From NCBI GenBank assembly GCA_030544235.1, contig CM060463.1, forward strand, positions 11,631,690 to 11,695,689: a stretch of 64,000 nt of DNA, read 5' to 3'. Positions within the stretch are counted from its first letter, which is position 1. Every line of letters starts with the position of its first letter. The position numbers and the translations under genes are program-made. Below the pieces are notes generated by a model. It had not been told where the DNA came from. It saw only the letters and a program-made list of their open reading frames with translations, and made no database searches. This stretch comes from Lepturacanthus savala. Taxonomy: Eukaryota; Chordata; Actinopteri; Scombriformes; Trichiuridae. Positions 22,184 to 33,960 of the stretch are shown here, one piece after another.

Positions 22184-24240
22184 AACAATCATTGAATAAC
22201 ATTGACACGCCTATGCTCATCCTGCGTCGATGCAAATCATATTTATTACAGGAACAGCCATCATGTCAAAATCCTCTGTTATCGTGTTCTCCAAACTCCG
22301 TTCAAGCACTGATTGCTTGGTCGTTCTAAATAAAAGACTGATTACCCTGAAGCTTACGCTGCCTGCATGCATGCAATTATAATCTGGGTTATTTTTCTGC
22401 GAGATGCTAATTGCCACTCAGCCCCACAAGACCACTGCTGGTCATTATTCTATCGGATACAGACTCAGCAAACAACAAACAGGCGTGTAGCATACAGATG
22501 TACAGAGGTGTGACTCACTGAAAAAAATATTTCCTGATGGAATGACATTTCTATAACAATTGAATTGTTCATTGTTACTCAAACATAGAGAGAGAGAGAG
22601 AGACATAGAGAGAGACATAAAATGTAATATCATCCAGCAGCCAAACTAAAATAGTACTGTAAGACGTCCATAATACTAATTTCTCTTTCTTTATCTAGTA
22701 TATCTAACGTATATGGTGCTGTTCACTGCACTGTATGCTCCTTTATCAAAGTCAGACAAAACAATAGGCTTTTTCCAAATGTCTTTGCTACACCTCCCAT
22801 AACATGGTCAGCACAGCAGGTAAAAAAAGTATATTTTTCATCAGGCAGGACCGAGTATGAATAATTCATATGATCCTGCAGATGGTGGCAAATTAAGTGT
22901 CCGACTGGGAATATGTCGCTGAGATATTATAATATTTCTCTCCCTCTCACCGTGTCAACAGTTAAAGTAGAAGTGGGATGTGGGAGGGGGGAGGGGTGGA
23001 CTTGGAGAGTAGAAGGTGGCGTAACTGAAGCCACGGTGCTGCGCTGCCTGTTAGTGCTGACCTGTGAAGCCACGGAGTCAGCCATGTTTCATCGGTGGCA
23101 GGTAGGTGGGAGGATGCTGGCGATTTGCTGCCTGCTGAAACAAAAGGGATCAGGTTGCAAGCCCTGACAACTGACACAGCAGCGGATATTTATGCAACTC
23201 TGTGTGTGTGTGTCTAAGTTTATGTGTGTGTGTCTTTTGTTTGCTCTGTGGCAAATGTGGAAGGTGAGGCAAAAGTAAGGCAGTATTCAGTGCAGCGGCA
23301 GAGCAAGAACTCTGCCTGTGGTGCTAACATGCTGCTGGCTTCAGCTCAGGTAACCAAAGACTCTGGTGATTATTTAGCTATGTAATAAAAAAAAAACAGT
23401 TTTGAAATGTTAAACCAGGCTCCACTCTCAAAATAATCAGAAGGCATCATCATACTATTTCCTTGTTATATTAATTTAGAGTAATCTTTTACAAAATTTG
23501 CTGTCTGGCAGACTATATATATATATACAGTATATATGAATGTCGGAATCTTGCATTATAAAGACGGAACTTAAGCGGTAGTATCATTCCCCAACGTCAT
23601 GACATCATCAATTCGTGCTTATTGCCAAGTGAGAGACTGAATTAGTGACCAAAAACTACATATTGTACATTTAAGTGAAGCCAAGTTGATGGATTTGGAA
23701 AGAGTGTCACTTTAAGGTTAAGAATGCATAAATAATAGATTGCGTAGATACAGCAGAAGAAAAATAATAAGTTGTGGACTTCTCTGAAATAAGATCTGAA
23801 AAAAAGATCTGAAGGAACTGTTGCATGTTACGTTTCTCATCTGAGCCACTAAGATTGCATTCTCAGTAGTGCAGAGCATTTCTTTGAGAAATGGGGCTTG
23901 AGATTAGTTTTCCACAGTACAATGGCAAAGTATTTGATTAATAAGGGTGGATTTCTTTACTGCCGCATAATTCTAAAGACATGAATTCAAAGACAAAAAA
24001 AAATTGCATTTGTTAATATGTTTTATGAGCATGGAGACTGCAGATGTCTGAATTGAAGAGGAAGATTTCTCAGGCCCATAATGTCACCACGTTCATCTCA
24101 TCCTTAAATAATCGGTGTGTGAAAATTGAATAATTTAATAAATGGTTCCAATTCCAATTATTGGATTTTACAGAAATGGCTTTTCACTGATGGCCTGGAC
24201 GCGTCAGAGGCAAGTCTCTATAGCGATCGTATGAAACACG
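22184..24240. other. Intergenic DNA
   Basis: No gene recognised. It holds a GA-rich simple repeat (22588-22620), a short TG stretch (about 23200-23240) and an AT-rich run with TATATA (23513-23540). Confidence 0.45.
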
Positions 24241-24265
24241 GATTGATCGTTCTGAATAAATAACA

Positions 24266-24312
24266 TCCACAAGATTGTGGTGGACTTCAGGAAGACGAAT
24301 ACCCTGTTTTGA
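24266..24312 (+). pseudogene. Possible LINE reverse transcriptase scrap
   Basis: The frame reads HKIVVDFRKTNTLF then stop. This resembles the LN..KTKE..VDFRK block that follows the YADD box in fish L2/Rex-like LINEs. It is very short and isolated, so the call is tentative. Confidence 0.35.
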
Positions 24313-24439
24313 TCAAAGCAGTTCCAGGGCCGATTCGGATTCAGTGCCTGATTTAGAACCACTTCTTCCTGTTTTGACAGCCAAAGAACTGTATGTCTGC
24401 CAGGAAAGCTGGTTCCAAAGTGGCACCAACTTTTTTGCA

Positions 24440-24544
<105 letters not shown>

Positions 24545-24804
24545 ACAGTAAAAATAAATGTATAAATAGCAACACCTACAAATTTATGCTCCTCCTTTTT
24601 ATGTAAAGAAATATATATTTACATGATACATTTACATGATTCATTATATTTAAATTTACAGGAAAGATGAATAAGAAAAAAAGTGAAATTTCAACAACAT
24701 CTACTGTTGCATTTAAATTCAAAACATTTAGTCACTTCACAAAATTTAGTTTTTAGGCAGCAGGTGAAGTTATCTTCTGTATTACAAACCATTTACAAAT
24801 CTCA

Positions 24805-25110
24805 TATACCTGCTTATTCCTCATTAGGGTCACAGGGGTCTGCTGGAGCCAATGCCAGCACATTACAGTGAGAGGCAGGGATACACCCCAGATGGTCGCC
24901 AACCTATGGGCAATTTAGAGTCACCAATTAACCTCAGCTTTTTGGACTGTGGGAGTAAGTCGGAGTACCTAGTGAAAACCCACGCAGACACGGGGAGAAC
25001 ATGCAAACTCCACACAGAAAGGTCCCAGACCCAGGACCAAGGAGGTCTTGAACCTGCGACCTTCTTGCTGTGAGGCAACAGTGCTAACCCCTGCTCCACC
25101 ATGTCGCCCC
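24805..25110 (-). mobile_element. tRNA-derived SINE, minus orientation
   Basis: Nearly full-length reverse complement of the 32.2 kb SINE: GCTTATTCCTCATTAGGGTC at the 3' part, the GGGGAGAACATGCAAACTCC core, and a complete head with GGTC..GAACCTGCGACC near 25050 and CACCATGTCGCCCC at the end. The 3' tail repeat is eroded. No clear target duplication. Confidence 0.82.
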
Positions 25111-28100
25111 ATTTTTAAACCTAAAAAAGTAAATATTTTATCCTTTGAAAGGTTCTTACTGACTTCAGGTTTCTGTCAAGAAACACAAATCGGTCTATAT
25201 TTTTGTCTCAGTCAAAGACTGGGCTGAATTGGACCCTTTAGCGGGCCGATTCTGGCCCCCGAGCTGCATGTTTGATAACCCTGCTCTCTATGCAATATGC
25301 CATACTTGTCTACACTCTCAGTTTTGGTCCGAGAGAATCGTGACTAGAATCATCATTGTATCGTTGCATCATGATTGTGTGATGCGGGGCGTCGTGCTCA
25401 AACCTCCAATTTTTGAATAGCCAGGCTACAGTAAGGGTCAGATCAGAGAATCAGAGAATTGAGTTCATCACCCCTTCCACTTCCTCCCTTGCGCCTGTGC
25501 CTGTTTGGTACATTGAAGATGACATGATGGCAGTTTCATACGCCGTCTGTATGATAACTAGCTGCGTTGAAGTCGTACTATCTGCTGTGGGAAATGAATT
25601 TGGTACCAAATCGTGTAGTGTCATGTGGAGCAGGACGATATCACACAGCCTGAGCAAGCAAGAGTGAAGGAGTCCTGATATTTTTGAATATGACACCATT
25701 CCTTCACTCTGGGCCAGTAAATCAGGTTTCAGGGGCTGCACTGCATCTTCGAGCCAGCTTTTATGTGACGGGGGATTGCAGGTGCTCCATTTAAATTCTT
25801 TGTTTTGACTGTGAGGAAAGTCTGCTTACAAAGGCAAGAACCAATCCGCCGACTGACAAACATAAATGAAACGAGAAGCAAAAGCTACAAAGGGAACGAA
25901 CAGACGCACATTATCTGCGTGAAGACTTTAGTACGAAGGAGAATGTACGACAGATGCAAGTGTCACCCTCATTTATCATTTCACTTCATGTGAATGAAAA
26001 CTGAAACCGCATGTGGGAACTATTGTAAGACTAAGAAAGTTATTCATAAAGATGCCTTGAGGCTTGACGAACAAAAGCTTGAGCTAACACAAGAGGAAGA
26101 GAGGTTTCATTCTCAGTTTCTTCAGAGGTCTCACCTACAATATCAAGACTCTAATGTCAACATGTCGGCAACTAAAAAAGCAACCTTAGGTTAGGTTCAA
26201 CTGGACAGATAAATAAATGTCATATTTTCTACCTCAGGATTTAAGGTCAGGATTTGGAGGTTGTTTCACATGTATTTTATATCTGTATTTCTCAACTACA
26301 GGCAAGACAGGTTTATTTATATAGTATATTCCAACAGAGGGCAATGTGCTTCATACAAAACATAAAAAAAATCATAATATAAACATACAAAATACAATTA
26401 CAAAAAATCATTGAGGAATTAAGAAAAGTCCAAATTTAACATAGAATAGTACAAATACAACGCAAGATTTCCAGAATCTATCTATTCCATCTCTAAATCC
26501 GCTCCTCTGCAAGTGATTTCTACTAATGCATCTGCACTTCTCTGACAACATTCATTACTTATAAACGAGTTCTACAAAGGTATTGACTTGACAAGTGGTC
26601 AAGTGGTTTTCCCCCTCCTCGTCATTCTTTCATTATCAATTGAAGTAACTGAACATGTCATCGACTGACAATTCCCTGCAGGGCAATTTGGTTAATCAAA
26701 AAGGCTATTTCCAATCTTCAGCTGGGTTTGAGGTTGGGTATTGAACTGCTTATCAAAGAGAATCTTTTCTAATCTTTTCTCAAGGGCATATTATGCATTT
26801 AGCTGACATCATGGTCCAGAGTGAGCTGCAGGCTGGAGGCTGCTGGGAGGGCGTTGTTCACGGACATGAGGACAGGCTGTTGATGACGTTTCCTCTTGTG
26901 CGGGATTGAACTATTTGTTCAGCTATTTATGAAACATCATCTGCTCCACAGATCTACCCTCAAACATTATAAGATTATGGTAAAAATAATCCTAAAATCG
27001 GGCTAATGAAAGTCTACTGTTGCTGGATGAAAGGGTCTTGAAATTGTAAATTATAAAATTTAACGATGTGCCCAATTAGCTATGTCATTTATATCGCATT
27101 AAATTCATTTTTATCATAGACCTCCTGCTCATATAATTTCCCACTGTCTCGCTGTACAGCGCGTCAGTGTTTCAATGTCATAATGCACGTCTATATTAAG
27201 AGATTGTTTCGACATTCTGAAAAACGCTCTCATTTGATTTTTAACCCCTGTATAATACATTTAAAGGGGTATAAGCTGAAGCCATGAGATGACTGAAACA
27301 GCTAGCCAGACACAGCTAGTGTTGAATGTAGCGGAGCATTTAGCAGCTAAAGAGCAGGGTACTTTCCTCAGTAATTGTAATTGGCTAAAAGAGAATGAAT
27401 GTTGGACTAACGTCCATCAGATAGCCAGACCTGAATCTCACACCCAGTTCCCCACCGCACCACTATCCATACATGCAGGATCTATTTCTGCAGACCGGCT
27501 GCAGCGACCCCTGCACTTCTACTACCCGTGGCTATGCACAAACCTTTAAATTTACTCCAACAATACCAACAAGCAACAACTTGCCCTTCGTCACGTTGCA
27601 CAATGGCTGGATGTTCGCAGTAAGTGCTTTTTTATGTTATGCTCATTTCATCAATGCTGCAATTATAGTTCTCTTTGCAAATAATGTTCACTATCACTCC
27701 TCATTCATATTTTAAGATGTTTACGACCAAAAGCCCAAAAGCTTTAAGTGATGTCAGAACAGAAGTATGGGGAGTCATTGCTATGGAAACAAGACACCAT
27801 CTTCTCTAGTCACAGCTGTGTAAACTGACAGGTTTCAGGACGTTGCAAAGTGGTGCATTGCAGGTAGTTGCAAGTTTCATCTCTCATTCTTTCCACTGAA
27901 TCAGTAAATTGTTACTTATTCTTACTGCTCTGGGATTTTGCACAAGCTTTCAGCTCTGGAACTTGTCTCCCACAAAAGGTAAAGTCTTTGATCCCAAAAC
28001 AAAAGTGACTATTTTGTCTATGGTTTTGAGTACCTTCAGAAATCGCTTCATAATGCCAGTGGGAAACCCCAATGTTATATTTGCAGAACAGCTGCCTTTT

Positions 28101-28941
28101 GACAGTTTGAGCTATTCCCAGAATATAATGTCAGTTTGAATCCCATTTGTCCTTTTATGTCTGCCACTTCCAAGCCTTCCATGTTTTAACATTGATCTTC
28201 TTACTTTCATGTCAGTTTTTTTTGACATTGCCTGCTTTGAAAATCCTGGCACCTTTGATTCTTTCAAACCCTTTTGGCTTAATTTTCTCTTTGACTTTTC
28301 TTCTGAGCACCTTTTTCAATGGCAAACACTTTCTTAAGCTTCACCAGTTTTGTTAGCTTGTTCCACATTCCGCTTTAACAGCAAAATGGTGCAGTTCACA
28401 TAGCAGCAGATCGATATGTCCCAACAACTAATTAGGGAAACTCCTGCCCTCTAGAGCTATCCCCAAGAGACACATATGGCTGCACGGTGACCCAACATGA
28501 CACCAATCTCATGTGCATGTGCGAGCTTCAGTTCAAGTTTGACTCATGAGGATGTGTGCACGGATCCATGTGCACATGCACTGTATCTGTAAACACTTAA
28601 CAGATCCTGTTTCCTGCAGCCTGTAATTAGATGAAGGCTGATCCCCAGTAAAACAGTGACTAATGTTCTCCTGAGCATCATTTGTTGGATTTGTTGGATC
28701 TGTGTGTGCAACTATGCTGTCAGGAGTTAAAACACTTTCTTTCTTCATATCTATTTATCTGCGTCTCACAGAGTGAATCCCAGGTATTGTAAAGTGATCT
28801 TTTTGATGAGCACAGAGAAAAATTTCCCTCTTCGCCAACCGTGTTTACAAGCTATCTGTGTCCGTCATGGATTCCGGCTTTTATGAGGACGGAGGATTGG
28901 ACAGTCATTGTTAAGGGTGATTCACGTCTCTTTCGCAGTTC
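25111..28941. other. Intergenic DNA
   Basis: No gene recognised. The part at about 26305-26365 (GGTTTATTTATATAGTATATTCC...GTGCTTCATACAAAACA) resembles a short, very common fish repeat ending in an AAAGTGCTTTACA-type sequence. The rest is AT-rich without visible structure. Confidence 0.4.
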
Positions 28942-29229
28942 CTAAAGTTAGGGTGACCATACGTCCGTATTTCCCGGGACATGTCCGTATTTCACGTCCT
29001 GTCCTGGGTGTCCCGGTTTATTTTTAGAAAATGAGGAAATGTCCCGGTTTTTGTAAAATTACTTTCATTCAGTTCCTTTCCGACACGTCTTTGCTTACAT
29101 CGGACCAGTAAATCGACAGGCACTAGGACACTGCGCACGATGACGTCAGCCCTGAGCAGAGTCAGTGCAGGCAGCCTTCGTCAACCAGTTAGTAGACACT
29201 AGACAGCGTGGTTGTCAGTCTCCACCACC

Positions 29230-29322
29230 ATGCCCAAGCGCAAGTGCACGTTTACAGACGAGTTACAGAAAAAATTCAAAAGTGAAGCACTGTTTGCAAA
29301 GCAGGATAAACCAGGAAAGTAA
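29230..29322 (+). pseudogene. Remnant of hAT transposase N terminus, 30 codons
   Basis: ATG in a good CCACCATGC context opens a 30-codon frame starting MPKRKCTFTDELQKKF, then FKSEALFAKQDKPGK and TAA. The start resembles the MPKRKC.F..ELQ.. opening of transposase-like hAT proteins as I recall them. The sequence after residue 16 seems to be a junction to a later or unrelated part, so the DNA-binding and catalytic domains are lost. Confidence 0.5.
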
Positions 29323-29628
29323 AGAAGATCCATTTATATTTTGGTTAGTTTTTGGTACATTTTTAGTTACTTTCTAAGTTGTTAATATACAAGAGGATTT
29401 TTTGTTAGATATTTTATTTTCATTTTTCCAGAAGACAATTGTTAACCTTCTTTTTCAATAGCCTACAACAGACATTGTTGCATTCATGTCTGAAATTGAG
29501 GCTGAGTTTCAGTGTTGCTGTTCAGAGTTGTTAACTTGTGGCAGAGAAGTTGATTGAGACATTATTTCTTTCATTCATAAATTGTAAATAATTTGTAATT
29601 GAAGTTACAAATTAGTAATTGAATTCCA

Positions 29629-29656
29629 CCCCCCCCCCCCCCCCCCCCCCCCCCCC
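29629..29656. repeat. Poly-C tract inside hAT derivative
   Basis: Twenty-eight consecutive C, about 30 bases from the right terminal repeat of the element. It could be a real expansion or an assembly-affected homopolymer. Confidence 0.85.
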
Positions 29657-29707
29657 GCTAAGGTGTCCTGGTTTTCTCCTTTGAGAATATGGTCACCCTA
29701 CTAAAGT

Positions 29708-32190
29708 GCTGGTAGGTTTGAAAACGGTAGCTTTACTGCTCGCCACAGTGCTGACGCCACACTTCCTCCAGTGTCTTCCTGCCTATTGTTTACTGCTGCT
29801 TGCGGCGGCAGGTGAGGCTGATGAATACCCGCTTCTGAACATGATGACTCAGCAGTGTAGATGACAAGGAACAAGATCCGGCCTTTCCGCTCCCTTACTT
29901 TGATGAAAATTGAAGTTTGTTTCTATTTGATGACTTATTCAGGCCTTACTTGATAGATAGTAGAGAGAAACCGTGATACATTCAGATGACTAATGTTCAC
30001 TCAATGTCTGTCAAACATCCTGAATCATGAAAAGTCAGGGGTCCCAAACATGAGCCTTGCTTTGTTTTGTGCTGTAACTTCATGCAACGTCCCGTTTTGC
30101 TCACCGGCTCTGAAGATTCCCCATCCTTTCAAAAACTGTGTACAGTCCAGCCAATCGGGTGCCCAATTTTTTTTTTTGTCTCACGGAAAGTAGGCCAGAG
30201 GTTAAAGGAGAGCAAGAAGATCCTGATTGCTCCGTCTGTGATTGTCACTTCATCTCCGCCGCGTGCAGTCGTACAGGGTTACTGCTAACAGGCTGCAGGG
30301 GACGCTCCACTCGGATTACACCCAGAAGAAGCATATTACTTCCCGCATGTCCACTGTAAAGATCAGGTGGCATCCGAGGCAAACCGAACAGCTCGAGTAA
30401 GTAACGCTGACCCACATAGAAGCCCACGGAGTGATGAGCAAACAATGGGGTTGTGCGGCGGGGTCTGCCGGATGAGATAATAACCACGGGATAACAAGAA
30501 GACCCTTCGGCTCAATGGATAGATCAATTCCGCAAAGTTCAAATGAATGACCAGGAGGAGGCAGGGCTGATTGCATGACTCCACTGCAGAACTAGACTTA
30601 TCATCACAATGATCATTATTCTGAAGCGGTGGGAAGAATCTGACTTGACTGAAAGATATAAATGTGAGAAGCAAAGCAAAGTTTCGGGGCTTTGTATTGA
30701 CAGAGATAAGAGCTTCTCATCAAATGAAGTGTCTGGAGGGTCACTGAAGTGTCACATCAGTCAGAGGATGTCACTGGGACATTAGACTCAAATATATCAA
30801 GAGGCAGCAAACAAACAGCATCACGTTCGGTTGACAAAATATAGTTTGGAAGTGCTCCAAAGCAGATGCATCCACACGGTCAAGTTACAAATGTCCAGCC
30901 TCTTCATTTTTCTTCAATTTGTTCAAGTTGTATTATTCTCTTTCCTATTTGCACTTCACACAGGGATTCATTTTCTTTTCCGCGCTTGAACAATGAAATT
31001 GTTGTTCCACACTTATCATGAATATTATTTGTTGACTTCACTTCTTAAGTTATAATGCTATTTTTGTTTTTTCTATTATATTAAAAGAAAAAGTGTGAAT
31101 TTAATATCTCAATTTTTTTTCTTTTCTTAACTCTCATTATTGTTTTGGAGGAAACAGAAACTTTTAATTACCGACTATTACGGTGTAGTCTGAAAATCAA
31201 GCTGAAATGCCACTTTATATCACATCGTTGACTCAGCCTGACATGGGATGATTTTTTTGTTTTTCTATTTTTGTTGTTGGTAGAACTTAACTTTCTGTAC
31301 ATTGATTAAAGAAATATATCAATTTAATATTTCTTATTTCTGTAGGTGGATTTACAACCTGTTCAGCTTCTCCAGTATAATCCACGCTGCTATTTCTCTG
31401 TCACTATTTCAAACTGCTGTAAGAAGATGATGTCCCCATACTTACCAGTGCCAACCAAGTTAGCTTACAAAATGATCAAGTGAGTTGTTTACTTATTATT
31501 ATTTTTTTTCATCAATTTCAGTGCACTCTTCTGTTTAACTGCTTTACCGCTCTGTACGAGAGCCGATCCACGCCTCCTGACAGCAGACCAGGGGGCTTCG
31601 CACGGCTAAATCTGTAACTTTCTGACATAAACAAGCTGACATTCACATCCATATCACACCGTAATTGGCCAGCTGTGTGGAGGTGAGCGAGATGTCAGGG
31701 TTTGAACTTTTCTCTCAAGCTCTCTCTTTTTCATCCCTCACAGATCTTTTGCTTTCCCTTGGGTGAACAACTGAGTGCTGAACAACTCTGTGGCTTCCAG
31801 GAGAGACTTTCTGAAAATATGAACCACTGTTCTAGTATTTATACAATATCTTGTCTCCTCCAGTTCCACTCATTGGAGTTAGAGTTTCTGACATTTTTAG
31901 AAACAATACGTTCTCATCCCGGAGTGTCAAATATCCCTGTTTGGCCATGTCCCTCTGCTTCTGGTGCTTAACTTATTCATGTAAAAGGTACTATTTAATA
32001 TCTGCACAAGACACACCAGGCTTTCATCTTACTCCCTTTAAACCCCTCATTAGGTGATGCTTTCATCTTTCTCCATCATTTGTAGATGTTTCCTCTGCAT
32101 CTGATACCTGCCAAAGTGTTCTTTTTTTAAATTTGTATGAAACACATCAAGCTGCTTCTGCATCAATATTACACTTATTTTATGTTTTAT
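29708..32190. other. Intergenic DNA
   Basis: No gene recognised. A moderately GC-balanced stretch at 30200-30500 carries short overlapping open frames on both strands without homology that I know. The rest is AT-rich. Confidence 0.4.
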
Positions 32191-32203
32191 GATGTGCCAA
32201 AAT

Positions 32204-32574
32204 GGGCGACACGGTGGCGCAGGGGTTAGCGCTGTTGCCTCACAGCAAGAAGGTCGCAGGTTCAAGACCTCCTTGGTCCGGGGTCTGGGACCTTTCTGTG
32301 TGGAGTTTGCATGTTCTCCCCGTGTCTGCGTGGGTTTTCACCGGGTACTCCGGCTTCCTCCCACAGTCCAAAAACATGCTGAGGTTAATTGGCAACTCTA
32401 AATTGCCCATAGGTGTGAATGTGTGAGTGAATGGTGTATGTGCCCCACGATTGGCTGGCGACCATCTGGGGTGTATCCCTGCCTCTCGCCGTAACACGCT
32501 GGGATAGGCTCCAGCAGACCCCTGCGACCCTAATGAGGAATAAGCAGGTATAGAAAATGACTGACTGACTGACT
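32204..32574 (+). mobile_element. Full-length tRNA-derived SINE with 13-bp target duplication
   Basis: The head reads GGGCGACACGGTGGCGCAGG and contains a polymerase III B-box match, GGTTCAAGACC, at 32259-32269. The body has the TGTGTGGAGTTTGCATGTTC and CTCCGGCTTCCTCCCACAG blocks that I know from fish V-SINE/mermaid-like elements, and the tail is a CTGA repeat. It is flanked by identical GATGTGCCAAAAT at 32191-32203 and 32575-32587. Complete and cleanly flanked, so a fairly recent insertion. This copy serves as the reference for the other four. Confidence 0.92.
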
Positions 32575-33357
32575 GATGTGCCAAAATACCCAACATGATG
32601 TTAACAGTGCTTGGTTTAAATTTCATTGTGTGTGATCTCGAAAAGTGCTCTCCAGGTTCAGGCTTTTGCATGTAAGACACCTATCACATCCAAACGAGGT
32701 CATCTTTCACCTTTAACAACATCATCAACCTCATTGTGTCTATTCTAGATGTTGTGGGACTTTTATAGAAATCTATGGGACTACCCTACGCTTTGACGAA
32801 TGGCGCTAAGGTGAACCCAATGTGTTAAAAGAATGACACAGAGGGGTTGTAACAAATCAACAATATCTGACTCTCTGGGAATGAGAGAGAGTGCTGCCAG
32901 ACAACACATCATAACAACCACTACTGATCGAACATAAATCAAGCTTATTTAAACTGCTCTGTTGGTCTCCTTGCGTCATTTTATAGTGTCAAATCCTATA
33001 CGCTAAATAAAGTTTGTTCTATTGAATAAGAATTAATCTGTCTGTCTTTCTGGGCCAGAGAATGTTCAGGATCCATCCCTGGACTCACACCATGCCAGGG
33101 CTGTAGCCGCCATCGGGGACAACGAGGTCATTACCTTTTTTTTTAATTTTTTTTTCCCTTAAGTTTCATTTCGTTTTCATTTTCCCCTTAGGCTACATTT
33201 CAGCGAGTAAAAATGTTAAATCAGAAAATCCGTAAAAGCACCCAGTTTTCATGACATCAAGGATTGGACTCGTTAAAAGTGAAAATAAAAACTTTAGAAT
33301 GAATCAGAGGCTGCAGCGAAAGAAGCTGCAATATCCAATGTTAGCATTTGGTTAGCA

Positions 33358-33960
33358 TGTCCTGTCTGGGTTTTTGTCGTGTGCATTTCCTGTTTTAGTT
33401 TGAAGTCCTAACTCTCCTCTCGTTTCAGGTCACTTGCCCTTCCTAATGTGACACCTGTCTGATCGTCTGCCCTGATTCCTGATTGTGTCCACCTGTTCCC
33501 AATTTCCCCTCCTTGTGTATTTATAGTCCGCGTTTCCCCTTGTCTCGTGCCAAAGTGTCTTTCTTCTCCACGGTTCATCGCACCCAAGCCAGTCATCGGT
33601 CCACAGCCTGTTTGCCTTTTGCATTGCCTCTTTTTGTTCGTAGGTTTTGATAGCCTTTGTTAGAGTTAGATTAGATATTGTTTTATAGCCTTGTCATCCT
33701 TCGGGATTGCTTTTGTTTCTGTAGCCTTAGATAGTGCTTTTAGATAATCTTTAGATATTATAGCGTTTTTCCTCCTTCCGTAGCGATTTCCTTTTGTTAA
33801 CTTTTTCTAGTCAGTCCTTCCCTCTTTTAGGTGAAGTGCTATTTGTTTGAGATTAGTTCTCCTTTTGTTTCCAGAAAGCGCGAGCGTAGTTAGACTCCAG
33901 ATAGTTAGAGGTTTCCCTGATTTCCGCATTTGAGTCCTTCCTTCCGTTCGGGGCCTGACA
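33358..33960 (+). mobile_element. Possible solo LTR or related non-autonomous element
   Basis: A 603-base stretch starts TGTCCTGTCTGGG and ends GGGGCCTGACA, giving TG...CA ends. A TATA-like TATTTATAG lies at 33518-33526 with GC/pyrimidine-rich sequence after it, as in an LTR promoter. Its T/G-rich strand asymmetry (TTTTGATAGCCTTTGTTAG and so on) resembles fish repeats that I have seen. The flanks TAGCA and ATTTC are not a target duplication and no AATAAA is present, so the class is uncertain. Confidence 0.4.

Larger units (their letters stand above)
28949..29700 (+). mobile_element. hAT transposon deletion derivative, 752 bp
   Basis: Perfect 13-base terminal inverted repeats, TAGGGTGACCATA at 28949-28961 and TATGGTCACCCTA at 29688-29700. 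A 7-base direct repeat CTAAAGT flanks the element (28942-28948 and 29701-29707), in line with a hAT target duplication (normally 8, so one end base may have changed). Inside are the subterminal motif TGTCCCGGTTT near both ends, a short transposase-start open frame at 29230, and a 28-base C tract at 29629-29656. Too short for a working transposase, so it would depend on another copy. Confidence 0.8.
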
